A DNA stretch of 64,000 bases from Cupriavidus yeoncheonensis. GTDB taxonomy: Bacteria > Pseudomonadota > Gammaproteobacteria > Burkholderiales > Burkholderiaceae. The translations under genes and the position numbers were made by a program. The stretch lies in the NCBI RefSeq assembly GCF_905397275.1, contig NZ_CAJPUY010000026.1, positions 1-64,000 of the forward strand. Direction: 5' to 3'. The notes under the pieces were generated by a model. The model was not told the origin of the DNA and made no database searches. It saw only the letters and a list, made by a program, of their open reading frames with translations. Shown here in pieces: positions 46,301 to 53,770 of the stretch (the stretch's first letter is position 1; every line of letters starts with the position of its first letter).

Positions 46301-46631
46301 CGTAGCCACGCCCGGGCATGACCAGGTCGTGGCGGCGGCGATCATCGCGCTCGGCCACCAGTTGCACCTCAAGGTCGTGGCCGAGGGCGTGGAAAGCATG
46401 GCGCAGTTCAGGTTCCTGCGCGAGCAGGGCTGCGATGCGCTGCAGGGTTACCTGTTCTGCCGCGCGGTGGGCCCCGAGACCCTGCGCGAGGTACTCGACA
46501 GCGGCTTCGAGCGCATGCTGCCGGCCGATGCCTGGCGCGAAGCCGACGCCGCAGCCAACGCCGCAACCGACGTCGAATCGGGCGAACCCGGCACCGAACC
46601 CAAAAATCAGCCGATAGCCCCATCGGAATAG
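43356..46631 (+). CDS. CHASE-PAS-PAS-GGDEF-EAL c-di-GMP enzyme
   Basis: A 1091-residue membrane protein: helix at about 10-28, CHASE domain (about 75-260, WRNYLYAAQLDELPPGTQSV), helix near 315-335, PAS (about 375-470), second PAS (about 490-620), GGDEF (about 635-795) and EAL (about 810-1055). GGDEF (704-708) is intact and preceded by the I-site RPGD. The EAL domain keeps VNISPLQL, the Glu in IEVTEG, SIDDFGTGYSG, KIDKSF and VAEGVES, but its first motif reads EALIAW (832-837) with Ala where substrate-binding Arg is usual. Phosphodiesterase activity may therefore be weakened. Divergent from another c-di-GMP gene. Confidence 0.93.
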   Translation: MKLRLPSSAVPVLLALLVTAGGALLTAAAWRQAAQPEQRLAQQRFEALLADATVALRARLHENDQLLRGMAALMTANPATSRAQWRNYLYAAQLDELPPGTQSVGYAPVVRRDGVGRLTAAARRDGLSDFSITPAGGRDLYVPVFYIEPPAGRNARVLGFDLLSEPARRAALEAARDSGEPRATGGLELIREAESPTHQLGALVVLPVYGGGEAFGNAEDRRAAVIGYVFASLRLGDLMRSVTGRAASELVLALQEGPASARGRLVSGDLTDGERRDDGHLPMLAAERQFDYGGRTWTLRAASRPAFEAAHGNDRARMVAAAGALATLLVTLLTFALARQRQAARQDAAAADSRREADQAMLQACMALAADGFLVTDAEGSVTSASARAAQFFGTSAEDLQGRALAGLVPGVAGIAMASVARSGRASAQRELEGVRADGSRFPLRAGMARLPGNGSGEPARSLWILTDLDELWRARQQAAVQAGRYASLADHAPMCVITFDEDGCITGINRAGQHLLWYPDPGLVAGMRYADLHVADELAERARELTRELGEAVAPGLPALVAKARLGLVDEREWTWVRKGGSRVPVQVTLRILPAEDGQPREYQAIACDLTERHRVDEYIRHLALHDALTGLPNRAELTERCEALLLHARRHGERVALLLLDLDHFKHINDSLGHPVGDDVLRTIADRLKAAVRPGDLVARMGGDEFAVVLSGLRQDSEAELAASKILARVSEELDIDGQRLRVTPSLGIAMFPTDGESLTDLLKSADAALYAAKQGGRAQQRRFASEMAEAALARLTIEGLLRRALDAQEFNLRYQPIVDTTTLAVAGVEALIAWQTPERGTMSPAEFIPIAEQCGLIGALGEWALATACHDIQALRAALGREIEVAVNISPLQLRQAGFPDVVARCLEQSGLPPASLTIEVTEGILVDGGETTIDTFRRLRELGVQISIDDFGTGYSGLHYLTRLPINRLKIDKSFVDDVATPGHDQVVAAAIIALGHQLHLKVVAEGVESMAQFRFLREQGCDALQGYLFCRAVGPETLREVLDSGFERMLPADAWREADAAANAATDVESGEPGTEPKNQPIAPSE

Positions 46632-46709
46632 TTTGCCGTTCTGCCACACGCCTGGCATATCGCCTGCCTATGCTGGCATCCGTTCAGATGGATTCGCGGA
46701 GATGGCGTG

Positions 46710-47804
46710 ATGCAGGCAGGCAAGCCCGGGGAGGGCCGGGTATTCCTGGCGGTAGAAGACATCAGCAAGCGCTTTGGCGCTTTTGCTGCGCTGGATGGCG
46801 TCTCGCTGTCGGTCGGGCAGGGTGAATTGCTGTGCCTGCTGGGCCCCTCGGGCTGTGGCAAGAGCACGCTGCTTCGCATCATCGCGGGCCTGGAGCGCCA
46901 GGACGCCGGCCGCGTCCATGCCGGTGGGCGCGAGCTGACCAGACTGCCGCCGCAGGCGCGCGGCTACGGCATCCTGTTCCAGTCCTACGCGCTGTTTCCC
47001 AACCTGACGGTGGCCGCCAATGTGGCGTATGGCCTGCATGGTCGCGGCATGGGTCGGGCGCACCGCGATGCGCGCGTCGCGGAAATGCTCGACCTGATCG
47101 GGCTGCCTGGCAGCGAGCACAAATACCCCGGCCAGCTATCCGGCGGGCAGCAGCAGCGCGTGGCGCTGGCCCGCGCACTGGCGCCCGCGCCGTCGCTGCT
47201 GCTGCTAGACGAGCCCATGTCGGCGCTGGACGCGCGCGTGCGCGAGCACCTGCGCATCGAACTTCGCCAGCTCCAGCGCCGGCTCAACATCACTACGGTC
47301 ATGGTCACCCATGACCAGGAAGAGGCCATGGCGATGGCCGACCACATCGCCGTGATGGACGGCGGACGCATCGTGCAGGCCGGCACGCCCGCGCAGATCT
47401 ACGAGCAGCCCGCCTCGGCCTTCGTCGCCAACTTTGTCGGGCAGGCCAACTGGCTGCCCGGCCGTCGCGGCGGCCCGGGCCGCTTCGTGGTGGGCGACGG
47501 CAGCTTCGCCGTCGACCTGGAGGTGGCATCGCCCGACGGCATGCCGGAGTCCGGGCGCGTGTGCTGCCGCCCCGAGGCCGTGCGCCTGAACGCCGCCGAC
47601 GGCGACGCCAACCGGCTGCTGGCCCGCGTGGTGGACCATACCTTCCTGGGCAGCCGCTACCGCGTGGCGCTGGAGGCCGAGCGCCTGCCGGGCATGATCC
47701 TGTTCGCCGACGTGCCGCGCTCGGAGCGCCACCTGCTGCCCGGCGCGGGCACGCAGAAATTCTGGATCTCACTGCCGGCGGCGGCGCTGCGGGTGTTCGC
47801 ATGA
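46710..47804 (+). CDS. phnT: ABC transporter ATPase, 2-aminoethylphosphonate (PhnT2-like) type
   Basis: A 364-residue ATPase with Walker A GPSGCGKST, Q-loop FQSYALFPNL, signature LSGGQQQRVALARAL, Walker B LLLLDEPMSALD, H-loop VMVTHDQEEAMAMADHIA and a C-terminal TOBE-type domain (from about 260). It belongs to the iron(III)/spermidine-like group that contains PhnT2 proteins. Starting at the ATG at 46710 (a GTG immediately precedes it) is supported by CGGAGA upstream. Its stop overlaps the permease start (ATGA), so the two are translationally coupled. The symbol is by homology; no phosphonate catabolic gene is in the window. Confidence 0.88.
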   Translation: MQAGKPGEGRVFLAVEDISKRFGAFAALDGVSLSVGQGELLCLLGPSGCGKSTLLRIIAGLERQDAGRVHAGGRELTRLPPQARGYGILFQSYALFPNLTVAANVAYGLHGRGMGRAHRDARVAEMLDLIGLPGSEHKYPGQLSGGQQQRVALARALAPAPSLLLLDEPMSALDARVREHLRIELRQLQRRLNITTVMVTHDQEEAMAMADHIAVMDGGRIVQAGTPAQIYEQPASAFVANFVGQANWLPGRRGGPGRFVVGDGSFAVDLEVASPDGMPESGRVCCRPEAVRLNAADGDANRLLARVVDHTFLGSRYRVALEAERLPGMILFADVPRSERHLLPGAGTQKFWISLPAAALRVFA

Positions 47805-49543
47805 GCCGCGCCGCGCACGACACCGCCGGCATGCCGGCCATCCGCCCGGCGCACTACGGCGCGGCACCGCGCCGCGGGATGGGCGCGGGCGTGGCCCATC
47901 GCGCGCCATCCGCGATGAAGTGGTTGTGGCTGGCCGGTGTGGCCGTGGCGCTGGTGCTGCCGCTGCTGGCGCTGTTCCGCCAAGCCTGGTTCGACGGCGC
48001 GGGGCGCTGGGCGCTTGGTGCGCGCGTGGCCGAGCTGCTGGCCAATCCCAACTTCCTGCCGCTGCTGGGGCGCAGCGTGGCAGTCGCCCTGGCAACGGTG
48101 GCGCTGGTCGTGCCGCTGGCCTTCGGTTTTGCCTATGCGCTGCAGCGCTCGCGCATCGCCGCACGGCCGCTGTGGCGTGGCATCGCGCTGCTGCCGCTGT
48201 TTGCGCCGTCGCTGCTTCCGGCCATCGCGCTGGTGTATCTGTTCGGCAACCAGGGGATCTTCAAGCACGCCTTTGGCGCAGGCGGCATCTATGGTTTCTG
48301 GGGCATCCTGCTCGGCGAGGCCTTCTATACCTTTCCGCACGCGCTGATGGTGCTGGTCGCCACGCTCTCGCTGGCCGATGGGCGGCTCTACGAGGCCGCG
48401 CGCGCCATGGGCGCCAGCCCGTGGCGCACCTTCTGCACGGTGACGCTGCCCGGCGCGCGCCAGGGGCTGTTCGCCGCGGGGTGCCTGGTGCTGACGCTCG
48501 TCATCACGGATTTCGGCGTGCCCAAGGTGGTCGGCGGCGGCTATCCGGTGCTGGCGCTGGAGGCCTACAAGGCCGTGGTCGGGCAGCAGAAGTTCGAGAC
48601 CGGCGCGCTGATCGGCATGTTGCTGTTGCTGCCGGCGCTGCTGACCTTCGGCGTGGACATGGCCATGCAGCGCCGCCAGCGCGCGCAGATGAGCAGCCGC
48701 GCGCAGGTTTATGTGCCGGGGCCGGACCGCATGCGCGATGCCGTGTGCCTGCTGGTGGTGGCAACGGCCAGTGCGGCGCTGCTGACGGTGCTGGTTACCG
48801 CGGTGGGCGCGTCGCTGGTGAAGCTGTGGCCGTACAACCTGCAGCTCACGCTGGGCCACTATGACTTCGACAATATGGACGGCGGCGGCTGGCTGGCCTA
48901 TCGCAACAGCCTGAAGCTGTCGCTGCTGAGCGCCGTCGCCGGCGCGGCGATCATCTTCCTGGGCGCCTGGCTGACCGAGCGCACGCGCGGGCCGGCGTGG
49001 CTGCATGCGCTGCTGCGCGGAGGCTTCCTGCTGCCGATGGCGGTACCCGGCTTGGTGCTGGGCCTGGGCTACGTGTTCTTCTTCAATGCGCCGGACAACC
49101 CCTTGCACGCGCTCTACGGGACCATGGCGCTGCTGGTGCTCTGCAACGTCGCGCACTTCTACACCACCGGCCACCTTACCGCGGCCGCCGCGCTGCGCCA
49201 GCTCGACACCGAATTCGAAGCCGCCGCGCTGTCGCTGGGCGTCGCGCCGCTGGTGACGTGCTGGCGCGTGACCGTACCGATCTGCCTGCCGGCCATCCTC
49301 GACATCTTCCGCTACCTGTTCGTGTCGTCGATGACCACGGTGTCGGCGGTGATCTTCCTGTACAGCCCCGACACCGTGCTCGCCGCGATTTCCGTGCTGA
49401 ACATGGACGACGCCGGCGACACCGCGCCCGCGGCCGCCATGTCGACGCTGATCCTGCTGACCGCCATCGTGGCCGCGCTGCTGCTGCACGCCGCCTCGGC
49501 CGGCTGGCTGCGCCGCACGCAGGCCTGGCGCCGGCCAGCCTGA
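47801..49543 (+). CDS. phnU: Fused ABC permease, PhnU2-like
   Basis: A 580-residue inner-membrane protein with two six-helix binding-protein-dependent transport domains in tandem (about 45-310 and 335-575). Each has the EAA-type cytoplasmic loop: EAARAMGASPWRTFCTVTLP in the first half and EAAALSLGVAPLVTCWRVTV in the second. The arrangement is typical of iron(III)- and PhnU2-type permeases, in which one polypeptide forms the whole channel. The N-terminal 35 residues are hydrophilic and the real start might be the ATG before MKWLWLAGVAVAL. Overlaps phnT by four bases; followed by the receptor gene. Confidence 0.9.
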   Translation: MSRAAHDTAGMPAIRPAHYGAAPRRGMGAGVAHRAPSAMKWLWLAGVAVALVLPLLALFRQAWFDGAGRWALGARVAELLANPNFLPLLGRSVAVALATVALVVPLAFGFAYALQRSRIAARPLWRGIALLPLFAPSLLPAIALVYLFGNQGIFKHAFGAGGIYGFWGILLGEAFYTFPHALMVLVATLSLADGRLYEAARAMGASPWRTFCTVTLPGARQGLFAAGCLVLTLVITDFGVPKVVGGGYPVLALEAYKAVVGQQKFETGALIGMLLLLPALLTFGVDMAMQRRQRAQMSSRAQVYVPGPDRMRDAVCLLVVATASAALLTVLVTAVGASLVKLWPYNLQLTLGHYDFDNMDGGGWLAYRNSLKLSLLSAVAGAAIIFLGAWLTERTRGPAWLHALLRGGFLLPMAVPGLVLGLGYVFFFNAPDNPLHALYGTMALLVLCNVAHFYTTGHLTAAAALRQLDTEFEAAALSLGVAPLVTCWRVTVPICLPAILDIFRYLFVSSMTTVSAVIFLYSPDTVLAAISVLNMDDAGDTAPAAAMSTLILLTAIVAALLLHAASAGWLRRTQAWRRPA

Positions 49544-49572
49544 ACCTATCCGCATACCCCGAAGGAGAAGCC

Positions 49573-50595
49573 ATGTTCCGCCTCACCCGTACCGCCACGG
49601 CGTTGGCAGCATTTACGCTGCTTGCCGCCGCCCAGGCCCACGCCGCCACCGTGCTGACGGTCTACACCGCGCTGGAAGCCGACCAGATCGCCGCCTACAA
49701 GGCCGCGTTCGAGAAGGCGAACCCCGATATCGAGATCAAGTGGGTGCGCGATTCCACGGGCATCGTCACGGCCAAGCTGCTGGCCGAAAAGGCCGCGCCG
49801 CGCGCCGACGCCGTGTGGGGCCTGGCGGGCTCGAGCCTGGCCATCCTCGACAAGGAAGGCATGCTCCAGCCGTACGCGCCAAAGAACCTCGGCGCCATTG
49901 ACGCGCAGTATCGCAGCGCGGCCAACCCGCCGGCATGGGTGGGCATGGACGTATGGGGCGCGGCGATCTGCTTCAACACCGTCGAGGCGCAGAAGCAGGG
50001 ATTGCCCAGGCCGACCTCTTGGGCGGACCTGGCCAAGCCGGTGTATGCGGGCAAGATCGTGATGCCGCATCCGGCTTCGTCGGGCACCGGCTTCCTCGAC
50101 GTCAGCGCCTGGCTGCAGATGATGGGCGAGAAGAAGGGCTGGGACTACATGGATGCCCTGCACAAGAACATCGGCCTGTACACGCACTCGGGCTCCAAGC
50201 CTTGCAAGATGGCCGCGCAGGGCGAGTTCCCGATCGGTATCGCGTTTGAATACCGCGCCATGAAGTCAAAGAAGGAAGGCGCGCCGATCGATATCGTGCT
50301 GCCGAGCGAAGGCCTGGGTTGGGATATCGAGGCCACGGCCATCATCAAGGGCACGAAAAACCTGGAGGCGGCGCGCAGGCTGGCCGACTTCTCGGCCTCG
50401 CGCGAGGCCATGGGTTTGTACGAGAAGAACTTCGCCGTGCTGGCCGTTCCTGGCATTGCCAGGCCGGATGCGCTGTTGCCGGCCGATTATGAGAAGCGGC
50501 TGATCAAGAATGACTTTGTGTGGGCGAGCGCGAATCGCGATCGTATTCTGGGCGAGTGGAGCAAACGCTACGAAGGGAAGGCAGAGAAGAAGTAG
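49573..50595 (+). CDS. phnS: Periplasmic binding protein, PhnS2-like
   Basis: A 340-residue type II solute receptor with a signal peptide (1-24, ending AAQAHA). It reads VLTVYTALEADQIAAYKAAF, DSTGIVTAKLLAEKA, PRADAVWGLAGSSLAILDKE and PHPASSGTGFLDVSAWLQMM, the pattern of PhnS2/AfuA-type receptors. GAAGGAGAAGCC precedes the ATG, 29 bases after the permease gene, and a strong terminator follows. The operon order ATPase-permease-receptor matches known 2-aminoethylphosphonate uptake operons; an iron or other small anion ligand cannot be ruled out. Confidence 0.88.
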   Translation: MFRLTRTATALAAFTLLAAAQAHAATVLTVYTALEADQIAAYKAAFEKANPDIEIKWVRDSTGIVTAKLLAEKAAPRADAVWGLAGSSLAILDKEGMLQPYAPKNLGAIDAQYRSAANPPAWVGMDVWGAAICFNTVEAQKQGLPRPTSWADLAKPVYAGKIVMPHPASSGTGFLDVSAWLQMMGEKKGWDYMDALHKNIGLYTHSGSKPCKMAAQGEFPIGIAFEYRAMKSKKEGAPIDIVLPSEGLGWDIEATAIIKGTKNLEAARRLADFSASREAMGLYEKNFAVLAVPGIARPDALLPADYEKRLIKNDFVWASANRDRILGEWSKRYEGKAEKK

Positions 50596-50619
50596 GCGCG
50601 GCGGCAGGGAACGTGTGGA

Positions 50620-50656
50620 TGCGCTGGCCGGGAATATGCCCGGCCAGCGCATTTCT
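50620..50656 (+). terminator. Rho-independent terminator of the phn-type operon
   Basis: A perfect 13-base-pair stem (TGCGCTGGCCGGG and its complement) with a six-base loop is followed by TTTCTT, 24 bases after the phnS stop. Confidence 0.85.
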
Positions 50657-50760
50657 TGCTGATTGGGCGACCAATCATTCACGCGCGCAACGCGCAGAAA
50701 TGGGTACGCTACCGGCGCGAGGACAGGCTGCAACTACGCGTGGCAAGCGAGCGAAGGGAC

Positions 50761-51081
50761 TCAGGCCTGGTTCGGGGCCGTGGTTTCCGCATCAGGCGCG
50801 TGCAGGCGACGGTACAGATCGTCGATGCGTTCTCGGCTGGCGCGCAATTCTTCACGGCCCTGCTCGGTGAGCAGGTAGACGCGGCCGATGCCGTCGCGCA
50901 ATACGCTCTGCAGGTAGCCTTCCATCTGCAAGGCACGCAGCAGCGGCCGTACCGTGCCGATATCGACCTGGAAGCCATATTCCATCAGCATTTCTGCGAG
51001 CATGGCCACGGTCGCAGGGACTTCCATGGCGAACTGCAGGACGTAAACACGGGCGAGCAAGCCCAGGAACTGTCGTTTCAT
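50761..51081 (-). CDS. PadR-family-like winged-helix regulator
   Basis: A 106-residue protein (MKRQFLGLLARVYVLQFAME, then VDIGTVRPLLRALQMEGYLQ, RVYLLTEQGREELRASRERI) with the PadR winged-helix pattern: a helix-turn-helix reading a GTVRPLLRALQMEGYL-type recognition helix and a short C-terminal dimerisation helix. PadR proteins usually repress genes for phenolic stress or multidrug export. The start at 51081 matches the usual length. The nearest plausible target, the EamA exporter gene, is divergent but 490 bases away. Confidence 0.75.
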   Translation of the reverse strand: MKRQFLGLLARVYVLQFAMEVPATVAMLAEMLMEYGFQVDIGTVRPLLRALQMEGYLQSVLRDGIGRVYLLTEQGREELRASRERIDDLYRRLHAPDAETTAPNQA

Positions 51082-51568
51082 GTGGCAGGCAACGCGGAAC
51101 GGGGGAGGCCGGTTGACGCAAGTTTCACAATGTGAAGCATGCGCGACCGCATGGTCCTCATGGCAACTTGCCTGGGCTGCCGGCATTCCAAGCTTGCGCC
51201 TGCTTGCGGCAAAAAAGAAGCCGCCAGTATCCTGGCGGCTTGTCGGGAATGCGTCGGAGGGGTCAATTAACTCTGGCGCAGACCAGATTTTAATTTGATC
51301 GAAGTCCCATTGTCACGTGCCTGTCGCATGTCCCCCTCTACCGAGGGGTGCGACTGAAAGCTACTTGCAAGCTCATGTGGCGAGGATGCGACCGGATCGG
51401 CAGATTTCCGCGATGAACTAGTATGAATCGCCAATTTTTGTGATTTTTTGGCCTCATTTTTGCCGCGAAAGCCGGCTTCGCTGTTTCGATGAACAGGTCC
51501 GAAAACAGCTTGCGGCGGGAGGGGGCACGGGCGTCTAATCCGCCCATGTCGATGGCCGTCACCCAATC
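51082..51568. other. Gene-free interval between PadR and EamA genes
   Basis: This 487-base interval is less GC-rich than its surroundings around 51260-51330 and 51410-51480. No convincing coding region is present. It holds a strong minus-strand intrinsic terminator at 51211-51241 with no annotated minus-strand gene before it. Confidence 0.5.
51211..51241 (-). terminator. Orphan rho-independent terminator
   Basis: On the minus strand a perfect ten-base-pair stem (AAGCCGCCAG and its complement) with a four-base loop is followed by TCTTTTTT. It would end a transcript coming from 51242 or beyond, but the only gene on that side, the EamA gene, is on the plus strand. See the findings for a possible small RNA. 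Confidence 0.8.
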
Positions 51569-52480
51569 ATGAAACCCGCCGATCTCGTCCGCCTGCTCTC
51601 GCTGGCCGCTCTCTGGGGCGCCAGCTTCCTGTTCCTCCGTATCGGGGCGCCAGTACTGGGGCCATTGCCGACCGCTTTCGTGCGGGTGCTGATTGGCGCG
51701 GTCACGCTTGCCGCCTGCCTGCCCATGCTCGGCTTGCGTTGGGACATGCGCGGCAAATGGCCGGCCGTGCTCACGCTGGGCGTGGTGAATTCTGGGATTC
51801 CATTCGTCATGTATTCCATCGCCGCGCTCTGGCTGCCGGCCGGATACTCCGCCGTGTTCAACGCGATGACGCCGCTGATGGGCGTGCTGATCGGCGCCCT
51901 TTTCTTTGCCGAGCGCCTGACGCGCGCCAAGGCGGCCGGCGTGGTGCTGGGCCTGGCGGGCGTGGCCGTGCTCACGCGTACCGGGCCAATGACGTTTTCC
52001 GTGCACGTATTGCTCGGCGCGGTCGCGTGCCTGGTGGCGACGGCTTGCTACGGGCTGGCCGGTTTCCTGACGCGGCGCTGGATCACCGAACGCGGCGGGT
52101 TGGACAGCCGCCAGGTGGCCGCCGGCAGCCTGGTCGGGGCCACGCTGTTCCTGCTGCCGTTCAGCCTTGGCGCGCTGGCGCAGCACAATACGCTGCCCGA
52201 TGCCGGCGCCGGCGTGTGGGCCGCCATGCTGGGGCTCGGCGTGGTCTGCACCGCGCTGGCCTATATCCTCTATTACCGCTTGATTGCGGACCTGGGCCCG
52301 GTGCGGTCGCTGACGGTCACGTTCCTGATTCCGCCGTTCGGCATTGTCTGGGGCGCGCTGTTCCTGCACGAGTCGCTGTCCTGGGCGCACCTGGTGGGTG
52401 GCGCACTGATCGGCGGCGCAGTGTGGATGGTGCTTCGCCCGACCCGGCCGCAGCCGCAACCCGAGCCTGCGCGCGGCTGA
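51569..52480 (+). CDS. EamA/DMT-family exporter
   Basis: A 303-residue inner-membrane protein with ten predicted helices in two EamA repeats (about 5-135 and 148-290): LLSLAALWGASFLFLRIGAP, AVFNAMTPLMGVLIGALFFA, LVATACYGLAGFLTRRWITE and VTFLIPPFGIVWGALFLHES, with the typical second-repeat PxxG...ES ending. RhaT/PecM-like DMT members export amino acids, metabolites or drugs; the substrate is not readable. The C-terminus ends in a Pro/Gln repeat (RPQPQPEP). Confidence 0.9.
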   Translation: MKPADLVRLLSLAALWGASFLFLRIGAPVLGPLPTAFVRVLIGAVTLAACLPMLGLRWDMRGKWPAVLTLGVVNSGIPFVMYSIAALWLPAGYSAVFNAMTPLMGVLIGALFFAERLTRAKAAGVVLGLAGVAVLTRTGPMTFSVHVLLGAVACLVATACYGLAGFLTRRWITERGGLDSRQVAAGSLVGATLFLLPFSLGALAQHNTLPDAGAGVWAAMLGLGVVCTALAYILYYRLIADLGPVRSLTVTFLIPPFGIVWGALFLHESLSWAHLVGGALIGGAVWMVLRPTRPQPQPEPARG

Positions 52481-52483
52481 GCT

Positions 52484-52735
52484 TCAGGCGCCGGCCACCA
52501 CGTTGTAGCGCTCGCGCACCAGCATCACCACGCGCCGCGCCTGACGCAGGTTGCGCACGGCATCGGCTTCGGTGCGCTCGGGAAAATCCACTTCTGCGCT
52601 CCAGTTGCAGCCGGTGTGATCCGGTCGATGCACGCACAGCGCGTGCAACTGGCAGTCCTGGCAACCCGGCTCCTGGCGCAGGCAAAAGTTGAGCAGGCGC
52701 TTCAGTTCGGACAGGGGCTTGGTCAGTCGCGCCAT
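52484..52735 (-). CDS. Small cysteine-containing protein of unknown function
   Basis: An 83-residue protein with five cysteines (C18, C25, C28, C34, C43) in LLNFCLRQEPGCQDCQLHAL and LCVHRPDHTGCNW, a pattern that could bind a metal or Fe-S cluster. GGAGCCGACC precedes the start. It ends 4 bases from the convergent EamA gene and lies just after the Fur-family gene on the same strand (30 bases), so the two may be co-transcribed. No family recognised. Confidence 0.65.
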   Translation of the reverse strand: MARLTKPLSELKRLLNFCLRQEPGCQDCQLHALCVHRPDHTGCNWSAEVDFPERTEADAVRNLRQARRVVMLVRERYNVVAGA

Positions 52736-52765
52736 GGTCGGCTCCGCTAAGTCGCGCCGCGCGTG

Positions 52766-53206
52766 TCAGCCGGCCGGCGTTCCGGCCCGGCATTCCGGGC
52801 AGATGCCATACAGGACCAGCATGTGCTCGCGCAGCGCGAAGTCGTTGTCGGCCGCCACCTGGCGCTGGCGCTGTTCGATCCTCTCGTCGCGGAATTCCTC
52901 GACGCGTCCGCAGGTCATGCAGATCAGGTGGTCGTGGTGGCCGCCTTCGTTGAGCTCGAACACGGCGTGGTCCGATTCGAAGCTGTGGCGCAGCAGGATC
53001 TCGGCCTGGACCAGCTGGTTGAGCACGCGGTACACGGTCGAGAGCCCGGCGTCGTCATCCTGCGAGAGCAGGATGCGGTAGACGTCTTCGGCGCTCAGGT
53101 GGCGGCGCTCGCAGGTACGGAACACCTCCAGGACGCGCATGCGGGGCGACGTAGCCTTGAGGCCGGCGCGCTTGAGGTGGGCAGGATCGGGCATCACGGT
53201 TGGCAT
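52766..53206 (-). CDS. Fur-family metalloregulator
   Basis: A 146-residue Fur-family protein: winged helix (LKRAGLKATSPRMRVLEVFR, RRHLSAEDVYRILLSQDDDA, LSTVYRVLNQLVQAEILLRH) and the metal/dimer domain (GGHHDHLICMTCGRVEEF with a structural CxxC, and YGICPECRAG with a second). The sequence is very close to Fur proper rather than Zur or PerR. Start at 53206 (MPTVMPDPAHLK) or 53194. With iron it should bind Fur boxes; one candidate lies at 53598-53616 ahead of the divergent oxidoreductase gene. It may be the main Fur or a paralogue. Confidence 0.9.
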   Translation of the reverse strand: MPTVMPDPAHLKRAGLKATSPRMRVLEVFRTCERRHLSAEDVYRILLSQDDDAGLSTVYRVLNQLVQAEILLRHSFESDHAVFELNEGGHHDHLICMTCGRVEEFRDERIEQRQRQVAADNDFALREHMLVLYGICPECRAGTPAG

Positions 53207-53770
53207 GGCATGCGGCTGCGGGCGCCATCCGCGGACGGCGTTGGGAAAACGGCTGAAATCAGGCTGGAAGACGTCCGGAACGCCCTCGCGGTGCGTCCCG
53301 GACGTGGCGCCGTGCTGCACGGCGCGCGGAATAAAAAGGCGGCTTGGCTTGTCGACGGATGACGCGGCCGGGAAAGCGGGGTCTGGTTGCTTTCCCGACC
53401 ATCCGGCGACTGGCTACTGCCAAACGCTCCGCGTTACGGAGCGGTCCCCACAAAAGTCGGTAACAGGATGCCGCCTGGTGGCGACGATCCGGAAATGCTC
53501 TCCGGCAGGCCCGCTCGGTTCGCCGCGTACCGCGGCGGGGCCAGGCTGGCCGGCTGTCTGGTGCGTTGCCGCTGCGTCAGACAGTGATGTCATAGTAAAT
53601 GGGAATCGATCTCATTACAATGGGGGATTCCGAAGTTTTTTGCCTGCCGGTTGGATTCCTTTCCAGGAAAAGGACTCAAGGCAAGAAGGTCGATCGGCTA
53701 TGTTTCATTTTGTGGCAATATGTGGCGTTATGTTGTATTTTGATGGGGCCTCCCAACTTAGGAAGAATCC
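53207..53770. other. Gene-free divergent region between Fur and FAD oxidoreductase genes
   Basis: A 564-base interval. It contains a seven-base hairpin (CGCTCCG-CGTTA-CGGAGCG, 53425-53443), a candidate Fur box (53598-53616) and an AT-rich leader (about 53585-53765) ahead of the oxidoreductase gene. A 69-codon open frame at 53599 crosses the Fur box and shows no features of a real gene. Confidence 0.5.
53598..53616. promoter_or_regulatory. Candidate Fur box
   Basis: AATGGGAATCGATCTCATT agrees with the common Fur-box form AATGAGAATCATTCTCATT at 16 of 19 positions. It lies 155 bases upstream of the FAD oxidoreductase start and about 390 bases upstream of the Fur-family gene. Confidence 0.55.

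Noticed and set aside
44457..46658. 733-codon minus-strand open frame
   Set aside because: It lies antisense to the GGDEF-EAL gene, is His/Arg/Gln-rich with no domain, and reflects the lack of stop codons in high-GC antisense frames.
47657..49555. 632-codon minus-strand open frame
   Set aside because: Antisense to the fused permease, whose helices and EAA loops are unmistakable.
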